A stretch of DNA of 64,000 bases from Ricinus communis. Taxonomy: Eukaryota > Streptophyta > Magnoliopsida > Malpighiales > Euphorbiaceae. Numbering within the stretch: position 1 is the first letter of the stretch; every line of letters starts with the position of its first letter. Below the pieces are notes generated by a model. The model made no database searches. It was given only the letters and a program-made list of their open reading frames with translations, and was not told where the DNA came from. A program made the translations under genes and the position numbers. The stretch covers positions 4,906,446-4,970,445 of the forward strand of contig NC_063261.1 of the NCBI RefSeq assembly GCF_019578655.1. Reading direction: 5' to 3'. Positions 34,019 through 46,154 of this stretch are shown piece by piece.

Positions 34019-35832
34019 CTAAGCAATATATTGAGCATTCTCGACACTAAATTGGCCTTTTCTATCATATTTCCAAAATGGCCTGACCAAATAACTAAAC
34101 ACAGGTCTTGGTAAACTTAGAATTGCCGAAGCAATCTCCTGGTTAAAAATTGTTCTAATGAGAGATACATTCCAACCACCATTAGAAAGAATTAAAGAAA
34201 AAACATGGACATTAACAACAATAGAGCCACGATTAGGAAGAAGAGTCTCAAAATTTTTATAAGGGACTCAAGAATCATAAAATACTCTTTCCTTACGCCC
34301 ATCTCCCACAGTCCAAGTTAAGCTTTTCTTTAACATTTCAAACCCCATGCCATGCTTCTCCATATGCATGAACACCCTGGCCAAGCTTGAGCCTGTAAGA
34401 AGTCACCCTCCTTACTCTAGTAAGAAGTGAATTAGGATTTTGTGACAGCCTCTAGAATTGATTAGCCAACAATGCCTGATTAAACTCAATGAGCTTTCTA
34501 AATCCCATACCACCATCTTCCTTGTGTCTACATAAAAAATCTTAAGATTTCTAATGCATCTTATTTTTCCATCCCTAGTGCCCTACCAAAAATTACAATA
34601 TAGTTACTTAATATCATCACAAATGCTATAAGGGATCTTAAAAATAGACATTCGATAAGTTGGGAATGATTGAATTATCGATTTGACTAGAACCCCTTTC
34701 CACCAACCACGAAAAGCCTCGAATTCCATCTAGATAGTCTTTTGTCAATCTAATCTCTAAGATAAACAAACTTGCATTTTTTCGATCGACCAATAGACGA
34801 AGGAACCCCCAAATAACATTCATGACATGCAACTTCCTTAATACCAAGGTTGCCTTGATTTGAGGTGGGACAAGAGAATTGGTATAAGGATTAGAAGACA
34901 CAGCAGATTTTTTAAAATTAATCATTTGTCCTAAAGCTTTAGCATATAGCTCAAGAACACCCTTTAGATGATAGCTCTACAAGACCGTGGCCTTAGCAAA
35001 ATAAAGCTGTCATTCGCAAAAAAGAAGATGTGAAACTTGAGGAGCACCAACCGCAATTGATACCCCATGTGAATTACCTTGTTGGACTGAATGCTCTATT
35101 AGAGAAGTTAGACCTTCTGCATAAAGTAAGAAAAGGTATAGAGACAAATGGGTATCCCTATCTTAACCACAAGAAGGAATAACAGCACCTGCAACTTCTC
35201 TATTAATAACTAAAGAATAAGACACAAATCACATGTATCTCAACAAAAGATCATTCCATTTTTTACTAAATCCAAATTTCTGCATTACTCCACAAAAAAA
35301 GCTCTATTCCACCCTGTCATAGGCTTTACTCATGTTAAGTTTGATAGCCATAAATCCAAGATCACCTTTCTCTATTTTTCAGCTAGTGAACACATTCAAA
35401 CCCTAAAATAGAATTATCAGAGATCAATCTGTTTCGGACAAAAGCACTTTGTTGAGTTCCAATAACTGCTTCAAGCTTGTTCTTCAACCTGTTTGCTAAC
35501 ACCTTGCGAACTATTTTTGCAATAACATTGCAAAAACTAATTGGTTTGTAATGTGCCACTACCTCAGGCTTATCAATTTTTGGAATTAACGTTATCAAAG
35601 TCTTATTCCAGGCAAAAATATCTCCATCACCATCCAAAACTAATAAACATGCAGTAGTAATATCATTAGCAACAATGTCCCAGAATTCTTGAAAAAAATA
35701 AAGTAGAAAAACCATCCAAACCTGGAGACTTCGAAAGAGCCATTTGGAACAATGCTAACTTAATCTCATCTTGAGAGTACGGTGCATCCAACTTCAAAGC
35801 ATCTCTGGCAGATAGCTCTGGATGTATCATAT
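34019..35832 (-). pseudogene. LINE reverse transcriptase remnant
   Basis: Minus-strand blocks in order: YSQDEIKLALFQMALSKSPG (35666-35800), NKTLITLIPKIDKPE, HYKPISFCNVIAKIV, LANRLKNKLEAVIGTQQSAF and RLISDNSILGFE (35383-35640), then FHIFFFANDSFIL (35000-35040). The last is the active site, normally FADD: the second-last residue is Asn (FAND at 35009-35020), so catalysis would be lost. Later blocks (GIRGFSWLVERGSSQ near 34690) belong to the thumb region. Several stops separate the pieces. Confidence 0.87.
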
Positions 35833-37330
35833 TGATGTGCGTGGAATACACACATCTAAATGGGGTTTTTAAGGCTGATTTTATGTATATTTGGATATGA
35901 ATTGGTCCCAACACTCACCCTATACGTTTGTTTGTGTGCTTTAGGTCCAAAAGAAGTCAAAGAGTAATAAAAGGAAGAATTGGAGCAGAATTGGACGTCA
36001 AAGTTGCCGAAACAAGTCGAGTTTGCGCATCCTTAATCTGAACATGGCTGTGTTGGTTTTAACACTGGCCGTGTTCCCAACACGGGCACCAAAATGGGCC
36101 GTGTTGGGTGCATTCAACATCAAAGAAAAAGAAGCGTTAAGGAGCACGACCACAGAGAGTAACACGGGCATCAGCACCCGGCCGTGTTCCAAACACGCCC
36201 ATCAACACCAGCCCGTGTTTCCAACACGGGCATCAATACGGCCATGTTTGTGGCATCAATACGGCCATGTTCGCGGTGGCAGGATGAATTAATTAAAAGA
36301 AAGAAAAGAGGAAAAGAAGAAAAATGGGGGAGAACGTCCCAAATCCTAATTTTTCTCTCTCTAAAGGTTTTTTGTGTTGGAACCAAGGAAAAAGGAGACT
36401 TGGACCAAGGTTTAAATCAGATTCCCTTCAAAGATTGAAGATTGGGCAAGGTTCATTGATTGGTTTCAATTTGAGCAAGAGGAACAAGAATCGATTCAAT
36501 TTGAGCAAGAGGAATTGGGGCTGTTTTCTCTCATCCAAGGGTGTAATCAGGTTTCTCTACCTTTACTCATTGTTGTAATTGAATTCTTGTGGGTTTTGAT
36601 AATGAACATGTTTAGCTAGATTGATTAAATCCATTGGGATTCTTTACTATGTTGGCTTAATATTATATTGTTGGATTGTTTGAGTTAATTTTGTATTCTT
36701 CTTGCTTTCAGTATTAATAAGATAATGCATTATTCATGAGACGTTGTGAATTGTGGTATCTAGATTGCTTTATGTGATTGAGAAGTCCATTTGGCAATTG
36801 GAATTTTGAATAGCAAGAACTAGTTAATAATCAATTAGAGATAAGGATAATTAACTAGCCGAATTAAGAATTAACAAAGCTTAATAGAGGTGGATTAAAG
36901 CTTAATGCTAATTTAAGAATCAATCATTAGGAAGAAATTCCAACTTTAGGTTATTAGGTTTAGGAATTCGGTTATCTCGAGAGAGAAACCAAATTCAGTT
37001 AAGAATTCGTCTACAGGTAGCATAATTGGAGTCATCAATCCTTTATCTTTTGTTTGATTGTCAACTAGTTTAGGTTCCCTTTGGGTTTGCTTTCTTGTCT
37101 TGGTTATTTCATTTATCCATTTATTCCTGCATCTCCCTTAGAACTTAGCTTGTAGCTATTAGTTAGTTTAGAAATTATTCATCATTCATTTTAGGTTAAT
37201 ATAACAAAGAACAAAGGAGTAACTCTAGGCTTTCACTTTCCCGAGGAATACGACCTTGATACTCACCATTAGTGCTAGACTGCATCGATAGGTACACTGC
37301 CTTAGATTGTAGCTGCATAGATAGCAACCA
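35833..37330 (+). repeat. 5' LTR of element B
   Basis: 1498 bp, starting TGATGTGCGTGG and ending near GATAGCAACCA. Positions about 36040-36275 hold a dense cluster of GGCCGTGTT and AACACGGGC words. The second half (from about 36590) is well conserved with the LTRs at 57809-59293 and 59594-61074. Confidence 0.93.
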
Positions 37331-37339
37331 TCAAGTTTT

Positions 37340-37356
37340 TAGCGTCATTGCCGGGG
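37340..37356 (+). other. Primer-binding site, tRNA-Asp type
   Basis: TAGCGTCATTGCCGGGG differs at three positions from TGGCGCCGTTGCCGGGG, the complement of the plant tRNA-Asp 3' end used by Athila/Tat-branch elements. It lies nine bases after the 5' LTR. Confidence 0.75.
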
Positions 37357-37512
37357 AATGTTTGAAAACTAGAGTGAAATTTGCTATTTGTTAATTTAGC
37401 CATTTTTTTATTATTCTATGGTTTTTATCTATTTATTTATTTTTTTATTTTATTTGTACATATTTATTTAGTTTAAGTTTATGATTCGGGTAGTGAATGA
37501 TAAGGAGGTTCA

Positions 37513-38688
37513 ATGCTAAATTCAAACTCTTTGTATGACACGTTGGAAAACGGGATCAAGAACCAAGAGAGTGCAAGAAATCGGGATACCTGTGCATCTT
37601 CAGAAGCTCGAGTGGAATCATTTTGCAGGGCTACCGATCAACTCTCCACTCCTATCCTTTCATCTCAAGTTTTTTGTGAATTTTGTTATGGTTTACATTT
37701 GAGTAATGATTGTCCATTGTATAGTGATGTTGCTCATTGTTCTTATAACTATGAACAGGTGAATTATACAGGAAGTTGGCCAAATGACTCGTATGGAAGC
37801 ACCTACAATCAAGAATGGAGCACTCATTCACCCTTTGGATGGAGCTTAGATGGCCAAGAACCACTAGAATTTCAGCAACTACATCAGCGGCCTAATCTTG
37901 CACCTTCAACTCAAGATGAAGAGTTAATGTCAGAGGAGCTGATGATGAGGTTCATTACAAGTCTTGATGATAGATTCCAACAAATAGAGAGGGTACTTGA
38001 AAGTCAACAAGCCTCAATTGAGAACATAGAGCATCAAGTAGGCTTGATCTTCAAATTACTAGCGGCAGAACAATGGGGAACTTCATCAAACGCTACTGAA
38101 TCCGAGGAACATTTGAGCACAATCACTTTATGTTCAGGTGAGAATTTTTCTAGTTTAGCTACTATGTTTGACGATGATGCTTCTGTGCAGGACGATTTCT
38201 TGAACATGGAGATGGAACCAGAAAAGGAAGAGGCAAACATGATTCCTCTGAAAGACTATCAATAGGAATGTACAGTTGATGATGCTGAGTTGCAGTTAGA
38301 GGAATTTTTGGTGGATTTTTCATAAGTCCCTTCGATAATGGAAGATGAGCACGAGTTATCCAATGAAGAAGTCTTGGAGGAGCTCGAGTTTCTTCTGGCA
38401 AGTGAACTAAGCCAAGGACTGGAGAAAACCATCGACATTCCTGAAGAAATTGCACAACTGTCAATTCTTCCAATTGGTGAAACTCCAGCTTTCAAATTGG
38501 AAAAGCCCCTAGAGCATCAAGACTACGTGCAAATATATGAGGAGCGAGTTTTGCCTATCATACTGGCAGCTTGCTTGACCGTCGGGAAGAGGAATTTGAC
38601 GATTAGTCCTCTAGGCGGATACTTGAAGCCATTTGCTTGGAAGAAGGATGGATGGTCATCAATTCCCACCGTTTGCTTTTCATCATGA
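37513..38688 (+). pseudogene. Gag C terminus fused to pre-RT linker, element B
   Basis: A single reading frame of 392 codons with two internal stops (38263-38265 and 38323-38325). The first part has an Athila-type zinc knuckle CEFCYGLHLSNDCP, then a coiled segment ESQQASIENIEHQVG, and ATESEEHLSTITLCSG, matching the family's LPSNTE-x-x-x-x-x-x-AITLRSGK. The protease expected next is missing. After the stops come EDEHELSNEEVLEELEFLLA and KLEKPLEHQDYVQIYEERVLP, the linker that leads into RT, and the frame ends in SPLGGYLKPFAW and FSS. Element C carries the same linker. No enzymatic function remains; the N-terminal Gag core is absent too. Confidence 0.85.
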
Positions 38689-40421
38689 GTCCAGCTAAGA
38701 AGACTCATCACATAAAAAAGAAGCGCTTTTGGGAGGCACCCCAATATTTATCTTTAATCTCTAATATTTTAACCTTTTCTTTTGAAACATTTTATTAGTT
38801 TTAGTTTTCATATTTTATTTAATTTTTGTTTCAGTTTCGATTTTAATTCTTTATTTTATTATTTGCAGCCACTCCTCTACCACAGACTAGCCAACGCCCT
38901 GATATCCCTGATGATACACCTCTTTTCATTCTGGAGCCATAGTTAGGGCAGTATTAGCTTTTTTTCCTTTTTCATTTCTTATATTTTGTACACTGGGGAC
39001 AGTGTGTTCTTCAAGTGTGGGGTGGTGATATTTATATACACTTGTTTTCGTGCTTTTATTGTCTTGTATATGAAATTTAAATCCTTTTCTAGTGTATATA
39101 TCGCATACATCTCAGTTATTTGTTTATTCTTTGTGCATTTTTTTGTAAAATTATGAAATTTTTTCACTTTGTTTCGATCCTCTTACTGTTGACTTGATTT
39201 AGAATTCCTGTTTATGTCCATGTGATCGGGTAAAACCGATAGTGTTCAGTCTTGCGGAAGAATGTAAGTTATTTAGTTTAAGTTTTGCAATAAGTTGCTT
39301 TGGTTTATTTAATTCTGTTTTGATGATTTTTGTTTGGAACCTACTCAAAAAGCACACTTGTGAGAAATTGAGCTTCAATTGTAAGTATACACTTTATATG
39401 CTTTTATTTATTTCTTGTTGAGAGTGCCAATTACTGTCTTTACTTTTAGAACTTGCTCGGTAATGCTTATGAGGGCCATAAGGAGAGTTTAACACTTTGG
39501 TATGATAGAGGCACTTAGGTTTTTCATTCTAGCCAAATAGCCTTCATTCGTTTATTGATTCTGTAGATAATCCCCTTTTTCACCATTTTTTATCATATTT
39601 CATTACCACTTAGTTTTATTCTACTTTGGGTTATGATTTTGCATATGAGTTGTTTTTATTGAGAATTTTTATCTTGGGAATAGCATTGGAAACTTGTAGT
39701 AGCTTCCTTCAATCCATAAGAAATTCACTATATTATGTGAATGTTTCTTCCCTTATATATTTAAAAAAAAAGAAAGAAAAGAAAAAAAAATAATAAGAAG
39801 AAGAATAGGATGGAAGGGTGATGAAAAGAAAGAAAGTAAGTGAGCTAATTGTTTAATTGCTTTTGGGAATTTACATTTTGACTTGATTCCTATTTCCCAC
39901 ATTGGACTATTGTTCATTGTTTATCCTTTGTGATTATTGTGGCTTGTGTGTAGGTCATTTATCTCATTGCAGAACACCTTAGGTTCAACTCTTACCAAAT
40001 TTACCTACCCCTACCTAATCCCCATTACAACCCTTATAAAGACCTCTTGACATGGTTATTGACTCTCCATAAGTGGTAAGAGTAGGATTTAAGAGCAAGC
40101 ATATAGTAAGTAAGGTAGTATTAGATGCATTAAGCGATTAAACACTATACTTTAAACACTTTGAGTGATTTAGAGTGAATCTTGTGAGGAGTTGGTTCTG
40201 AATAATTTTGTTGAGATATTATTTTGTGAATCATTAGCATCTTGGTTGTGATACTTGAATTGATTGCTTCCTTTCTTTTTGCTTGACTTATACTTGTTAA
40301 GGATATGTGCAGGGGCTCTCTAGCTTGTTTATCAGTTTAAGTGTTGTTCCTTAGTGGTTTATTTTCTTTATTTTACTTTTGATTGCTTGAGGACAAGCAA
40401 TGAGCTAAGTGTGGGGTTATT
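38689..40421 (+). other. 3' noncoding region of element B, ending in polypurine tract
   Basis: It begins with GAAGCGCTTTTGGGAGGCAC, a block shared with element C and common after the coding region of Athila-like elements. CTTCAAGTGTGGGGTGG at about 39015-39031 is also shared with C (minus strand near 62555-62570). A purine-rich low-complexity run lies at 39760-39845. The polypurine tract AAGTGTGGGGTTATT is at 40407-40421. No RT, integrase or other gene. Confidence 0.8.
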
Positions 40422-41909
40422 TGATATGCGTGGAATACACATATCTAAATGGGGTTTTTAAGGTTGATTTTATATACATTTGGATGTGAATTGGTCCCAA
40501 CACTCACCCTATGCTTTTGTTTGTGTGCTTTAGGTCCAAAAGAAGTCAAAGAGTGATAAAGGGAAGAACTGGGAAGAATTGGAACAGAATTGGATGTCAA
40601 AGTTGCCGAAACAAGTCGTGTTTGTGCATCACTAATTTGAACATGGCCGTGTTGGTTTTAACACTGGCCGTGTTCCCAACACGGGCACCAAAATGGGCCG
40701 TGTTGGGTGCATTCAACATCAAAGAAAAAGAAGCGTTAAGGAGCACGACCACAGAGAGTAACACGGGCATCAGCACCGGGCTGTGTTCCAAATACGCCCA
40801 TCAACACCAGCCCTTGTTCCCAACACGGGCATCAACACGGCTATGTTCGCGGCGGCATGACGAATTAATTAAAAGAAAGAAAAGAGGAAAAGAAAAAAAA
40901 AACAAGGGAGAACGTCCCAAATCCTAATTTTTCTCTCTTTAAGGGTTTTCTGAGTTGGAACCAAGGAAAAAGGAGACTTGGACCAAGGTTTAAATCAGAT
41001 TCTATTCAAAGATTGAAGATTGGGGGAGGTTCGTTGATTGGTTTCAATTTGAGCAAGAGGAACAAGAATCGATTCAATTTGAGCAAGAGGAATTCGGGCT
41101 GTTTACTCTCATCCAAGGGTGTAATCGGGTTTCTCTACCTTTACTCATTGTTATAATTGAATTCTTGTGGGTTTTGATAATGAACATGTTTAGCTAGATT
41201 GATTAAATCCATTGGGATTTCTTTACTATGTTGGCTTAATATTATATTGTTGGATTGTTTGAGTTAATTTTGTATTCTTCTTCCTTTCAGTATTAATAAG
41301 ATAATGCATTATTCATGAGACGTTGTGAATTGTGGTATTTAGATTGCTTTATGTGATTGAGAAGTCCATTTGGCAATTGGAATTTTGAATAGCAAGAACT
41401 GGTTAATAATCACTTAGAGATAAGGATAATTAACTAGCCGGATTAAGAATTAACAAAGCTTAATAGAGGCAGATTAAAGCTTAATGCTAATTTAAGAATC
41501 AATCGTTAGGAAGAGATTCCAACTTTAGGTTATTAGGTTTAGGAATTCGGTTATCTCGAGAGAGAAACTGAATTCAGTTAAGAATTCGTCCACGGGTAGC
41601 ATAATTGGAGTCATCAATCCTTTATCTTTTGTTTGATTGGCAACTAGTTTAGGTTCCCTTTGGGTTTGCTTTCTTGTCTTGGTTATTTCATTTATCCATT
41701 TATTCCTGCATCTCCCTTAGAACTTAGCTTGTAGCTATTAGTTAGTTTAGAAATTATTCATCATTCATTTTAGATTAATATAACAAAGAACAAAGGAGTA
41801 ACTATGGGCTTTCACTTTCCTGAGGAATATGACCTTGATACTTGCCATTAGTGCTAGACTGCATCGATAGGTACACTGCCTTAGATTGTAGCTGCATAGA
41901 TATCAACAA
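40422..41909 (+). repeat. 3' LTR of element B
   Basis: 1488 bp, starting TGATATGCGTGG. It matches the 5' LTR through its whole length, with small changes in the CACGG cluster (40640-40860), where the segment after AACACGGGCATCAACACGG is shorter. Confidence 0.93.
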
Positions 41910-43180
41910 CATGCCGAACTTGTGACTCATTCGGACAAGAGAAAATTTTGTCGAAGTAATTTATAATAACATTGCAAAATGCCCTCTTGGTTTGAAATAG
42001 AATATTTGTTCTCACTTTTTAGACCCATAATGGAATTGGTTTTATTCCTCTGAGTTGCTCGAGAATGGAACCATCTTGTATTTCTATCACCTTACGATAA
42101 CCATTCACACCTTGCTCTCTCCTTCCAATACAATTCCTCCACATTGCCCAAATGAATCAGCTCCTTTTCTAGAACACTAAATTCATATAGAACATCATCT
42201 AGATCATCCCTACTTCGCAAAAATTCCAACCTTTTCCTAATAAATTTAATTCTTTGCTGATTATTCCGACCTTTACATCTTCCCTATGTTTCAGACGAAG
42301 AGAGACACGAATAATAGGATTAGCATGAGATATGTGATGCCATGCTTGCAAGAATACCTCCTGCACTCCAGATCTAGAAGCCAAGCTGACTCAAAATAAA
42401 AACGACTTTGAACAGCCAAAGGGACCGAATTTTAAAGATCCCAGAAATGGAGACAAATTACTCAATGATTAGATAAATGATACCCTAGATTTCATACATG
42501 AGAATATAGAAAGATAGCACGAAAACCAGTATTGCAGACACACCTATCCAACCTCTCATAAACCAACATCCTCCACAAATTTGCTTTTTTCATGTAAATT
42601 ATGGCCCAAAGACATCCTAAGTCTGATAAAAGACAATCATCAAGAACTTGCCTAAATTTTATCATTTGGACAGAATAGGATCCCTACCTTTTTCTTCTAC
42701 ACCATACAACATTTCATTTAAAATCACCACAGATAACCCAAGGCAAATCTTCCATAAATGACTTTAGACGGTGAAGTAATTCCCATGAATGTACACGGTC
42801 AGCATGATTAGGGGCACCGTAAAAACCAGTGAACCACTAACACAAATCACTAGAAACAATGAAAGCATCAATATATCCTTGGCTATAGGAGACAATAGAA
42901 ACATCAAAGTCCTTCTAAAGCAACATCAAATTGCTACTTCTTCCTATTGTTGGCACTAGAAAACAACCTTGAAAGTCTAACTGTTTCTTGAGTAAATCAC
43001 TTCGAGGGTCACGTAGCAATGTTTCATAAATAAACACAATTTTGTGAGCTTCAAATCGAATAAAACCCTTAAGCTCATTACATGCACGTTGGTTCCCAAG
43101 CCCCCGTGCATTCCAAAATAAACAACTCGTTGGTCTCGGTGGGTCCGTTTAACCACGGATCCCACCAAACTAGAAAGAGT
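41910..43180 (-). pseudogene. LINE AP-endonuclease and linker remnant
   Basis: Minus-strand translation near 43020-43130 gives LFWNARGLGNQRACNELKG and IRFEAHKIVFIYETLL, the start of the L1 endonuclease (family WN-x-RGLG-x-P-x-x, then P-x-I-x-FL-x-ET). Near 42730-42850 it gives WFTGFYGAPNHADRVHSW and PWVICGDFK, where the family has GDFN. The downstream linker ends NVIINYFDKIFSCPNESQVRH at the insertion point of element B. Stops and a frameshift are present. The endonuclease nicks target DNA to start reverse transcription. Confidence 0.88.
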
Positions 43181-43243
43181 AGTTAGCGTAACATGATCAC
43201 CCACCTTATGATCTTCAAAAAGTTTAGTTTAATTCCAGTGTCC

Positions 43244-43660
43244 TTAATCAAATGAAACTCTTTCATCCCCTATTACAGGTACAATAGATGCATAATGAGG
43301 AGCATAGTTATTGTTCAAAGTAGGTGCTAAAGCACTTACCGAATTATCGGCACCAATGCCTGATTGTTTCCGTGTGTGAACTAATTTCTTAATAGTGAGG
43401 GGAACCCTGAGACTTCTACCCACTCCTTTTGCCCTCGAACCAGCTCTAACACCATGCACACATTTATTCAAAGCCGTGCAATTAACATTTATGTTTTTGT
43501 AATCATCAATAACAAGATTTGATGCTGCTTTAGATTTGGCTTTAAACCGAAATTCATCTGTCACCACTTCAAGCATATCTGGAAAAGAGCCTGAACCATT
43601 AGCATTAGGTTTACACACACTACTAGCCATGACCCTCTTAATGGAATTATTGACTATCAA
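43244..43660 (-). pseudogene. Possible LINE ORF1 tail
   Basis: A 138-codon frame immediately upstream of the endonuclease on the same strand, rich in Ser, Asn and basic residues (SRAKGVGRSLRVPLTIKKL). Position and composition fit the C-terminal part of a plant LINE ORF1, the RNA-binding protein, but no zinc knuckle or other motif is visible. It could be chance. Confidence 0.4.
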
Positions 43661-43690
43661 CCGAACTAGTCCTTAACAAAAGGCACTATT

Positions 43691-45640
43691 GCAATTTTCG
43701 CAAGCAAAGCAATAAGATTTTTATTGTCATTACTACATCCCTTTTCACTCTGATTCATACTAATAATGTTCTCAACACTTTTCTCTAGGGTCTGAGTATG
43801 TGCAGCAGTTTCAGGCGCGTACTCAAGTGTCTCTAGCGACTATAGAACTGCAATGTTTTTCAACCTAATTGGGAATTTACTAACTAGTTACAAAGATTAG
43901 TACGGAGAAAGGGAGTCACCATCTAGGTAATTCTCCATGACAATTTTACTAACTGAATAGTGTTCTAGATTCCATAAGGAAGCTTCACTACATCTAGAGA
44001 TGATCTGAAAGCCAACTTTCTTATTTGTGTATTTGTATTTTTAATTTTATTATTTAATAGGCTATTCCATCTAAATACAATATTATATTCTACAATCAAT
44101 CACTACAACATGTGAGATCCACGTAGGTCTAACCCATTTTAGTTTTAGATCAATTCCTCATTTATGTGGTTAGCATAAATTAACTATTCAATTATATATA
44201 AAGAGACCCCTAGTCTAGTTCAATTACAAATTATGCTTTAGTTATCAAGTATTTATCCTACATGGGCTACATCTTACATGTTAAGGCCTGATTCAGTTCA
44301 CCAAAGTCTAAGTCGGTCAATTTATATATTAGCATAGCAAAGCCCATCTAAGTCTAATTACTTTACTTTTAGGTCCAATTATCATCTTCTTAATATAATG
44401 AATTAATATCTTCATGCCAAAATCAAAATTAAAAGTCCTAATTCTAGGTGATCAGTTTTAATTATCAATCAGTCAAGTGGGCATTTGTCATCAAGGGTTA
44501 AAAAAATAAAGAAAAATAAAGCAAATAAAAAAGAGTAGGAAAGTTACTAAGCTATTACAACCCTCCTACAACTAAAATAACTGAAAATAGAGTAAAATAT
44601 GTATAAAAGGCCGGAAATCATCTAAAACCTTTAGAAATTAGTAAACGGGCAACTGTCGATCAAATAGCTTTTTGGTTGTGTCATAGAGACAATGTGCTCT
44701 ACGTACAGCCAATCAATTATTCTTAGACCCGATCGGCTCTAAGGATGCTCCTAAGTCAATTTCAAAACCAGATGCTCCAAATTTTGAAACAAGCAAAAAA
44801 ACATATAAATATAATTAATACAGGTAAGAAACACACCAAAATACATAATTAAACCATATTTTAAGTTGAAAACAAAATACACTTACAGTAAATAAACCTA
44901 ATCAAATATGGTAACTATTCAAAATAGATAACAAAACAACAATTCAATATCCAAATCATGAATCTTAATAGAATCATATTAAAATCTAGATTTATCATGC
45001 ATACTCATTAAGTTATCATATTTTGGAACCCTAACATGCTTAATATGAATTACCATATTTAAAATCTTAATCATGCCAAATTCTTGGCAAGTTATCATAT
45101 TTACATTAAATCTAGATAATTATCGATAAAATCCCTTCTAAAAAGTGTATTTTAATGGTTATGGGTATTTAAAATCAGAAAAACATCGAAAACGACCATA
45201 AAAATTGAGTTTTGAGCCAACAAGTACTGTGTAAAGCCGATTGGTTCTAAAGGTTGACAAATTAGCAAGAATTTGCAATTTAGCCTCTGAACTTGGCCAT
45301 TTGACCCAAAACTTAATGTTTTGGTTGATTTAGCCAAATTAGATTTCAAAAACTAATATTTTTCTAAATTAGCCATTACCCTAATTGGGATTTTGACCTT
45401 CCTCAATTCTGTGAGACTCAAGAGAAGCAACAACTTTCATCATCGAGATTTTCGTAATTCCCTTGATATCTAGATCTAGAAAATGGATGTTGATAGTTTT
45501 CCCACAGTTTGTCGAGATTTATATGCATATACATAATTAGATAGATTAAGATAAATCATAAACATCAAGGATACAGATAAAAGGATATAAGAGTTATTGA
45601 AGCTTTGCTTTGTAGGCATGAATTGGTGCAGAACTTCTAT
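43691..45640. other. Unclassified AT-rich DNA
   Basis: No gene is supported. A GGAGTCACCATC word at 43910-43921 and surrounding text hint at a gypsy leader or LTR, but no partner LTR or coding domain is near. The frame 45152-45349 is not convincing. Confidence 0.35.
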
Positions 45641-45650
45641 CTGGCTTTTT

Positions 45651-45985
45651 TTTAGGGACTACATCAGTCTAATTTAAGGACCTCACCTGTCTGATTTAAG
45701 GACTATGCCTGTCAAATTATAGGGACCACGCCCATCGGATTTAAGGACCACGCCCGTCTGATCTAGGGACCATGCCCATTTGATTTAGGGACCAAGCCTA
45801 TCTAATCTAAACACCACACCTATCTAATTTAGGGACCACGCCCGTCTTGTATAAGGACCACGCCCGTCTGATTTAGGAGCCATGCCTGTCTGGTTTAGGG
45901 ACCATGCCTGTATGGTTTATGGACCATGCCCATCTTATTTAGGGAGCATGCTAGTCTGATTTAGGGACCATACCTATCTCTTCTT
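45651..45985. repeat. 22-bp minisatellite, about 15 units
   Basis: Imperfect units of the form AGGGACCACGCCCGTCTGATTT repeat without spacers from about 45651 to 45985. Differences are mostly transitions (CACGCC or CATGCC, GTCTG or ATCTA). A related single word (TTAGAGATCATGCCCGTTT) appears again near 46078. Confidence 0.88.
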
Positions 45986-46154
45986 GAAGATCACCCCGTA
46001 AGCTAAATGTATGCTTTATGAGCTGTAGAAGCTACTCGTAGGATCGAGCTAATGCAGACTTTCTATCTAGCTTTGATTTAGAGATCATGCCCGTTTTCTC
46101 AAAATTATAGATGATGGGCACTTATGCTGCTGACTTTTTAGAGTGTTCTTGGTT

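Larger units (their letters stand above)
35833..41909 (+). mobile_element. Athila-like gypsy element B, no protease or polymerase
   Basis: Two long LTRs (35833-37330 and 40422-41909) with high visible identity enclose 3.1 kb. After the left LTR is a primer-binding site of tRNA-Asp type; before the right one is a polypurine tract. The interior codes only for the zinc-knuckle end of Gag fused to the linker that precedes RT, then 1.7 kb noncoding. It inserted into the RT-endonuclease linker of a LINE. The left flank is CATAT; the right flank CATGCC is compatible with CATAT only if two bases were lost. Confidence 0.93.
32240..43690 (-). mobile_element. L1-type LINE, split by element B
   Basis: Minus-strand order: possible ORF1 (43660-43244), AP endonuclease (about 43170-42650), RT (41909 region, then 35832-34600), zinc-binding RVT domain (34018-33653) and RNase H (32949-32455). 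The two halves join in frame across the insertion (SQVRH, then MIHPELS). The left end has a minus-strand A-rich tail near 32230-32250. All parts contain stops. Without the insertion the length is about 5.4 kb, usual for a plant L1. Confidence 0.9.

Noticed and set aside
36023..36438. Short frames in the LTRs of element B (and 40511-40927) as small conserved proteins
   Set aside because: They recur only because the LTR is present twice; the homologous LTRs at 57809 and 59594 do not keep the frame.
35828..41914. A clean 5-bp target duplication for element B
   Set aside because: Left flank is CATAT and right is CATGC; the LINE reading frame suggests CATATGCC originally, so the right copy seems to have lost two bases. 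Not perfect enough to claim.
45651..45985. CRISPR-like regular repeat array
   Set aside because: Units of about 22 bp follow one another with no unique spacers and drift in sequence; this is a minisatellite in plant DNA.
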